Below, in pieces: positions 28,882 through 34,111 of a DNA stretch of 34,111 nucleotides (its first letter is position 1; every line of letters starts with the position of its first letter). The DNA is from Candidatus Omnitrophota bacterium. Its GTDB lineage: Bacteria; Omnitrophota; Gorgyraeia; Gygaellales; Profunditerraquicolaceae. The stretch covers positions 70,240 through 104,350 of the forward strand of contig JAPLLW010000016.1 in NCBI GenBank assembly GCA_026387355.1, written 5' to 3'. A model generated the notes under the pieces. The model made no database searches and was not told where the DNA came from. It worked only from the letters and a program-made list of their open reading frames with translations. The translations under genes were made by a program, and so were the position numbers.

Positions 28882-29159
28882 TGCTTTAATCCTTTCTCCG
28901 TGGCTTTACCTATAAATTAACGGACCAGACCTAACTTCAATTTCAGCCCGAACCTAGATTTGCGCTTATCCCTCTGCCTCCCTGCAAGTTACGCTTGTAT
29001 AACTAAATGCTAAAACTGGCTATTTTATAGTTTTATTATAAGACTTCTAACGGTATTTTTCCATAGTTTTTTTTAAATCTTAATCCGTAGTGGCTCAACT
29101 AACGCATAGGTCTTTGCATAACGATCATGAGGAAGTTAAGCGGCCTTGGCCTTCTTGTC

Positions 29160-32100
29160 TCAGGGTCGCTTACCCGCCTCCCTTGTTTCAGCTGCCCTTG
29201 CTCTCCTTAAAACACCGGGGTATTTTTTATAGCCCTCCGGCAGATCTTCTAGGGTCCTTGCGCATAGCTTTATCATCGCGCTTCTTAACAAAGTTACCCA
29301 GTTGCCGTAATATTTCCCGACGAGAGCCGACCTATCCGCTCCCTCCAATATATCTCTGACAAGCGACTCCTCCTGAATGCCCAGAATCCTTTCTCCGACA
29401 GCATCAGGCCCCAATACCGGATGCGTATAGATATCTATGGTCTCATGTTCCTTAACCCCAAGCCGTATACCTAACAGGTCAGACGAAATTCGGGAAGCGG
29501 ATTTATGCGGACTATGCTTGCGCAAGATCTGATCCGTATTATACCCCGCTTTCTTCAAAGCCTCTCTCCAGCGTCCTTTAGGAAAAACATTCCAGGCAAG
29601 TTTATACAACCACATAAAACCATCTCTCTGCAGCTCCGCTACGCTTAACCCAAAAGTAGGAGAACCCTGGCATTGTCCTGCCCTGGCCTTGATTTCTCTA
29701 ACAACATTGGCTTCGGTACTTTTTATCGGAGCGCCTTTTATTAAAATACGCTGCCAACGCTTAGGATAATTTATCCTGCGGATATCCAGGATAGCCTCAC
29801 CCGCTATCCCTCTTTCAACAGCCAAAGCACGCAGATCGCTTAAGCTCCTGTAAAGAAACGGACCGATACTAACAACGCCGGCAAGCGGTTTTTGTTTTTT
29901 TGCCTGATGCCCAAAAAACTTACTTATAAACCCGTTAAGAACTATCAACATGAAGCGATGACTACTCACACTTAAGCATCCTATCCCGAAAGTACGCTTT
30001 ATCACAAATGCGCGGGCAGGTTTCTTGCCATGCAATACATTTAGCAAATACGGTAGGAATTGCGTGGGGACACCGGTTGCCTCGCTTAAAAGCAGAAGAC
30101 CGGATTCACCTCTTATCAACTTCTCCTCTGCCCTCTTCTTCATCGAACGGATAGATTCCCATGCATACCTACGGATCGTTCTTTCGAGAAAACCGCCATT
30201 GACCAACTCATCAGCTATAGCCTTAAAATCTTCCGTAGCCGGGCAACGTAGTCCGTAAAAACGCGCCACAACATAACGCTCCTCCATATTTAATATCGGC
30301 CAGGCATTGACAATATTGCCGACGGGTACGCTCAAATATCCAGCGAGCCGCTGAAACTCCGCCTGCCCGCAAATAATCTCTTGGGGCAAAGAACCGGCCT
30401 TGCCCACAGTTAAACCCAGCAGGCAGCCGGCCAAAATTAACCAGCTTACCGCCGTCTGGTCAAAACCAAGGAAAGGCAAAAGTAAAGCGAATCCCGCTAC
30501 GCAACAATGAGAGGCACTACCAGAGTCGACTCCATAACCCGCTGGGACAGGAATGCCCGAGCCGGGAGCAAATCTCTTAAGCCCTTCCAAATCCTGTATT
30601 ACTGAAGCGATATCCGTAACAGATATAGTTATTAATCTCTTCTCGCGATCAACCCCTGTTATCTTAACGTTAGTGTTTCCGATATCTAGGTAGCTTAAGT
30701 CCAACTTCTCTTCTACCATTCGGGAAAGTTGCCTGATAATTTCGTTAAGACGCGCTTTTAAATTGTCCTGATTTTGCTGCAATAGGCCTGAAAGCCAGAT
30801 AATGGCTCCCCTCAGCCCTTTTTCATCTGGGACTTCTAGAATATGACTATTCAATAAATATTCAACACCGCAATCAAACAGATGCGGACCGGGGATGTAC
30901 GACTGTACAGCGCAAGGAAGATCATTATGCTTTCCGTAGTGGGTAAAAGGTACTATCCGGAATAGAACATTCCATGCCTGCCCTTCTATATTTACGGTAA
31001 AAACGGGAGGAGCATTATCCCAGAGCATCTTGAGGTAATTGACAGCCCGGACATAGCACTCAACAACGGGTAGCGAAGATCTACCATACTGTTTCAACAC
31101 AAACAATTCGCCAAAATGAAACACAACGCTATCCACTCCTATATCAATATAGGCCTCTTCACCATAATGAGGAATTCCCCATTCAGGCATCCCCGGAAGA
31201 TCGATACCTTTCGACATCAAACCCACAAGCATACTTACGCCTAAAACCAAGAACATCTGATCAGGGCCAAGGCTGAAGGAGCCTCCGGAGCATGACAAAC
31301 ATAATAAACCTAAGAACGCCAGAATTCTTAATGCATCAGCCGAGGACAGATGCCATTTTGGCTGAACAGACATTGAAGGTTGCCTGGACAAGGCTTGATT
31401 AATTTCTACGCTTAAACCGGTTAAAATAAATAAACACACCAGGATATTAATCTTAAGGTAGTTATCGAAGTTACAAAATAATACTATCGTGAAAATGGCG
31501 GCAGCAACACCCATTATTATCAGATCGCGGTCATGCGGGGCTGAACGAAAAGGATCATTTGGATTTTGTTTAAGCACCGCGCCCAACAAACAGCCGACTA
31601 AAACCGGCCAGACTATATCAAAGAAAGCTGATGTAGTAAAAGAGGCAGGCGCCAACATGCTTATACCTATGCCTTCTGAGACAAGCTTGCATGAAAGGAT
31701 AATCATAGGAACTGCTCCGCTCAAAACTGCAAACAACCCGTGCAATAACGGTAATACAAAGAACCATACCAAGATTGCAGCGCTTGCTACGGTTATAATA
31801 ACCTTAGCGGCAAGCCGTGGATTTCTGGCAAAGATTCCGCATATTTTATTCAAATCGGTTGAATTTTGTCGATTAATAATTAATTGCCAAACCAAATGGT
31901 AAATATTAACCACTAACACAATGACCGTAAGTGCCGCAGCCAAACTTCCTGCAGCTAAATATGAAGAAGATAATAACCACAGACTCGCAGCTCCCAAAAG
32001 AAGGTTTATTAATGGGCCTGCTGCATGAATACATAATTCTCCTGCATCGCTAGAGTGATCATTAAAGGATAACCCACCGGTCTCATGCAACAAGATGACA

Positions 32101-34111
32101 CCGCATGACTGTCCTAAACATAAGCTGGTTACAGTATGGGATAATTCATGGAGCAACAAACAAACGAAATTTACTGCTTGAATGATTAATATACAAAGCG
32201 CTATCGATAGAATGCCAAGCGGTTCCAAGGTTAATGAGCCCATGAAGCATGCCGCAGGCAAGGCGACCAAAAAAGACAACAAGTTATATATAAGTATCCT
32301 TCTACCGCTGACATGAATAGTAATAGCACGAAAAATCTTTAGGTGAAATACAGGGTAACCTGCTAAATCGGGCCCGGCAATACGAGTCAGATTGTAAATA
32401 TAATTTGACAAAAAAACTGCCGCTAATATGCCGGAACAAGCAGCAACGCCCAAGGGAGAATATTTGAAAAGAAATACAAAACTGCAAACTATGAGTGTAG
32501 AAATAAAGAATGATATTAAGATAAGCTTCAACGTCTCATACCGGTCGATGCTATTGAAACCGAATAATTTAATACACAGGATAAAGACCGCTGCTGCCGT
32601 AAACAACGCCAACCAAAAAGAACCACCGGTGAATCCGCAGCAGAGCAGGCCGAGGATAGACAAACCAATGGCAAGACGCGGAGAGATTCTGTTCGATGGA
32701 GCTAAGGGTTTAGCGCGGTCAAGCGGCTGGGCATCACTTCCATTATTACCTGACGGAAGCGGATTACGCATCAGAGCAACTCTCACATTCATCTTTAAAT
32801 CCGCGACAGTACCTTTATTATTGATTACGCGTGTTGCCATCCGGCAGTACTCTCTGTGCGAAGGTTGCAACTTATTTAACCTCTCGAATGCCGTTCTGGT
32901 AACCTCCGGATCTACCCTCTTTTGCCGGTCCCTTTCCAGCATTCCATTCAAACGCCCTTCTTCGGGCCTAAATACATACCAGACCTCATCCAATAATTCA
33001 CTGACACTCATTTTATGTATATACGCGGCATCAAGAAATATAAACTTATCCCCCCGCGCAATCGTATCCCCGATATCCCTTGCGACCACTCCTAAAGTAT
33101 ACGGCGCTAATATGCCTTCAGCCTCAGCCAAAGCCTGCCTATCTCCGAAAAGAATACCTATATTCAATCCCCCATACGGATTGATAACCATTTCACCGAA
33201 CCGAACAACAAGCTTCTCTCTTATCTCCGGTGGAATCCCTTGCCGCTTAATTGCATCTATATCAATGACTTTATAGCCCTGTTCAAGCAATAATCCTCCA
33301 ACAGTTGACTTACCGCTAGCGCATGGCCCGGTTATACCGATAATCTTGGTACCGGCCCTTGATTTCGCCTCCTTAATATCTTGCCACCTGCTTTGCCTAG
33401 GAGGAGCGGCTTTAAAATCCTTGATTAATTCCCTTGCCCCGCATAAAACAAGCGGGAATAAAAGCATTTCTACTGCATGCTCGGGAAATATAAACATACC
33501 AATTACAGCGAGGACGCTTGAAATTACTATGTATGCAAGATCCCGGTTGTGGGGACCTTCAGGATAAGCATCTACTATCTTAGCAGCGCTTTGTGGCTGG
33601 TTCGGCAAGCCTCCATTTTTTTCTGAAACTATCACACCCAGAAGCAGGCTGCCGACTAGAATTAAACAACTCATTGAGAAATTAATATTTGTTAAAGCAA
33701 GCGCGGGAGGAGCTTGCGCAAGCATACTTGTGCCTATGCCTGCCAGTGCAAGTTTGAGCGTAGCAATAAATGCTACGATAAGCGGCCAGTAGGCGAGGAG
33801 GATTATAGCTGCTGCGACGGCTGATAATGCCACTACGAAAGCAGCGCGCGAAAACTTTGTCTTGCCTTCGGCTAAACCTACCTTCCCTCTGATATACTCC
33901 AGCCAATAAATAAAGATACCTCTCCATAAAATACTCATCCCTGCAACGAATAAAACTATATATTCAGCAAACCATGTCCAACCTATGGTAAGCCCGATCC
34001 CCCAGAATAAAGAATGGAAGATGAAGACGCGGAAGCTGTTGCTATAAGCTTCTTCAATCAGCCCCCAGGTAAGCTTATCTTTATCGCGGTTAACGAGATA
34101 TTTATGGATTA
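29160..34111 (-). CDS. Giant multi-domain membrane protein: CoaE-like, M50-like and kinase-like domains, 5' end outside the window
   Basis: The frame is open to the right edge: 57 codons continue beyond the first internal ATG (33938), reading IHKYLVNRDKDKLTWGLIEE and so on, so at least 1,649 residues are encoded. Numbering from 33938: a membrane pair at 30-90; a dephospho-CoA-kinase-like domain at about 197-390 with P-loop GPCASGKST and YKVIDIDAI; membrane segments; an M50-like metalloprotease core with HELSH (about 597-601) and AAGPLINLLLG (about 639); more membrane segments; a kinase-like stretch (about 916-1120; FGELFVLKQYG, YLDIGNTNVKI, VTDIAS); and a soluble tail containing a sigma-region-4-like helical segment (about 1216-1275; LNMEERYVVARFYGL, RTIRRYAWESIRSMKKRAEE) and a possible HNH-associated-type repeat (about 1403-1470; FPKGRWREALKKAGYN). 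Only the first two domain calls are firm. A module with GIGxSMLA and PHxRDL occurs twice. Confidence 0.8.
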   Translation of the reverse strand, partial: IHKYLVNRDKDKLTWGLIEEAYSNSFRVFIFHSLFWGIGLTIGWTWFAEYIVLFVAGMSILWRGIFIYWLEYIRGKVGLAEGKTKFSRAAFVVALSAVAAAIILLAYWPLIVAFIATLKLALAGIGTSMLAQAPPALALTNINFSMSCLILVGSLLLGVIVSEKNGGLPNQPQSAAKIVDAYPEGPHNRDLAYIVISSVLAVIGMFIFPEHAVEMLLFPLVLCGARELIKDFKAAPPRQSRWQDIKEAKSRAGTKIIGITGPCASGKSTVGGLLLEQGYKVIDIDAIKRQGIPPEIREKLVVRFGEMVINPYGGLNIGILFGDRQALAEAEGILAPYTLGVVARDIGDTIARGDKFIFLDAAYIHKMSVSELLDEVWYVFRPEEGRLNGMLERDRQKRVDPEVTRTAFERLNKLQPSHREYCRMATRVINNKGTVADLKMNVRVALMRNPLPSGNNGSDAQPLDRAKPLAPSNRISPRLAIGLSILGLLCCGFTGGSFWLALFTAAAVFILCIKLFGFNSIDRYETLKLILISFFISTLIVCSFVFLFKYSPLGVAACSGILAAVFLSNYIYNLTRIAGPDLAGYPVFHLKIFRAITIHVSGRRILIYNLLSFLVALPAACFMGSLTLEPLGILSIALCILIIQAVNFVCLLLHELSHTVTSLCLGQSCGVILLHETGGLSFNDHSSDAGELCIHAAGPLINLLLGAASLWLLSSSYLAAGSLAAALTVIVLVVNIYHLVWQLIINRQNSTDLNKICGIFARNPRLAAKVIITVASAAILVWFFVLPLLHGLFAVLSGAVPMIILSCKLVSEGIGISMLAPASFTTSAFFDIVWPVLVGCLLGAVLKQNPNDPFRSAPHDRDLIIMGVAAAIFTIVLFCNFDNYLKINILVCLFILTGLSVEINQALSRQPSMSVQPKWHLSSADALRILAFLGLLCLSCSGGSFSLGPDQMFLVLGVSMLVGLMSKGIDLPGMPEWGIPHYGEEAYIDIGVDSVVFHFGELFVLKQYGRSSLPVVECYVRAVNYLKMLWDNAPPVFTVNIEGQAWNVLFRIVPFTHYGKHNDLPCAVQSYIPGPHLFDCGVEYLLNSHILEVPDEKGLRGAIIWLSGLLQQNQDNLKARLNEIIRQLSRMVEEKLDLSYLDIGNTNVKITGVDREKRLITISVTDIASVIQDLEGLKRFAPGSGIPVPAGYGVDSGSASHCCVAGFALLLPFLGFDQTAVSWLILAGCLLGLTVGKAGSLPQEIICGQAEFQRLAGYLSVPVGNIVNAWPILNMEERYVVARFYGLRCPATEDFKAIADELVNGGFLERTIRRYAWESIRSMKKRAEEKLIRGESGLLLLSEATGVPTQFLPYLLNVLHGKKPARAFVIKRTFGIGCLSVSSHRFMLIVLNGFISKFFGHQAKKQKPLAGVVSIGPFLYRSLSDLRALAVERGIAGEAILDIRRINYPKRWQRILIKGAPIKSTEANVVREIKARAGQCQGSPTFGLSVAELQRDGFMWLYKLAWNVFPKGRWREALKKAGYNTDQILRKHSPHKSASRISSDLLGIRLGVKEHETIDIYTHPVLGPDAVGERILGIQEESLVRDILEGADRSALVGKYYGNWVTLLRSAMIKLCARTLEDLPEGYKKYPGVLRRARAAETREAGKRP

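Noticed and set aside
28882..29159. Possible cyclic di-GMP riboswitch upstream of the PilZ genes
   Set aside because: The context is tempting, but the conserved GEMM core segments are missing and no paired stems of the right kind could be drawn.
32428..33276. Plus-strand ORF of 282 codons opposite the giant protein
   Set aside because: It is antisense to the CoaE-like and membrane domains, its composition is Ser/Arg-rich as expected for a shadow frame, and I see no promoter or domain.

Overview
The window looks like chromosomal DNA of an uncultured, probably anaerobic Gram-negative bacterium. It is AT-rich, and every protein gene I can support lies on the minus strand. A class II (B12-dependent) ribonucleotide reductase, an archaeal-type phosphoglycerate mutase, secreted TPR-glycosidases, several PilZ proteins and one giant multi-domain membrane protein together recall the PVC/Omnitrophota part of the tree. 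That placement is an inference; no rRNA or marker set is present to prove it.

Layout from left to right, with minus-strand genes read right to left. (1) 1-536: the start of a complex I/Mrp antiporter-type membrane subunit that runs off the edge. (2) 701-4251: a tight operon nadE > lrp/asnC > aminotransferase > GAF-ANTAR > chagasin-like protease inhibitor. (3) 4450-8392: greA behind a QueG-like Fe-S protein, an alpha/beta hydrolase, and mnmG, which appears to be transcribed as a leaderless mRNA. (4) 8393-8791: the only plus-strand unit. It holds a tRNA-like gene, then a hairpin, then a small RNA with its own promoter and terminator; both of the latter carry perfect complementarity to the tRNA anticodon arm. 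(5) 8792-12740: a PLDc_N membrane protein, apgM and nrdJ, with two NrdR boxes in front of nrdJ. (6) 12880-27706: a glycan-utilisation locus. It has an ABC sugar importer (binding protein and two permeases, no ATPase), a GPH-type symporter, a TPR-glycosidase, a duplicated carbohydrate-binding-like secreted protein, a second paralogous glycosidase, a secreted TPR protein, a ROK regulator, a membrane-anchored coiled-coil protein and a LacI-type regulator. (7) 27824-28881: two PilZ genes carrying three PilZ domains. (8) 29160 to the right edge: a membrane protein of at least 1,649 residues combining a CoaE-like kinase domain, an M50-like metalloprotease core, a kinase-like domain and a DNA-binding-like tail.

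Three layers of non-coding structure run across these genes. Heptanucleotide tandem repeats of two sequence families sit almost exactly between a stop codon and the next start codon, and once inside a signal-peptide coding region. A GC-rich palindromic element family occurs twice between genes and once, in frame, inside the sugar-binding protein. Several near-consensus sigma-70-type promoters divide the minus-strand clusters into transcription units.

The most unusual item is the tRNA/antisense-RNA cluster at 8538-8763. Next are the frame-shifting heptamers at the start of the TPR-glycosidase and the giant fusion protein.
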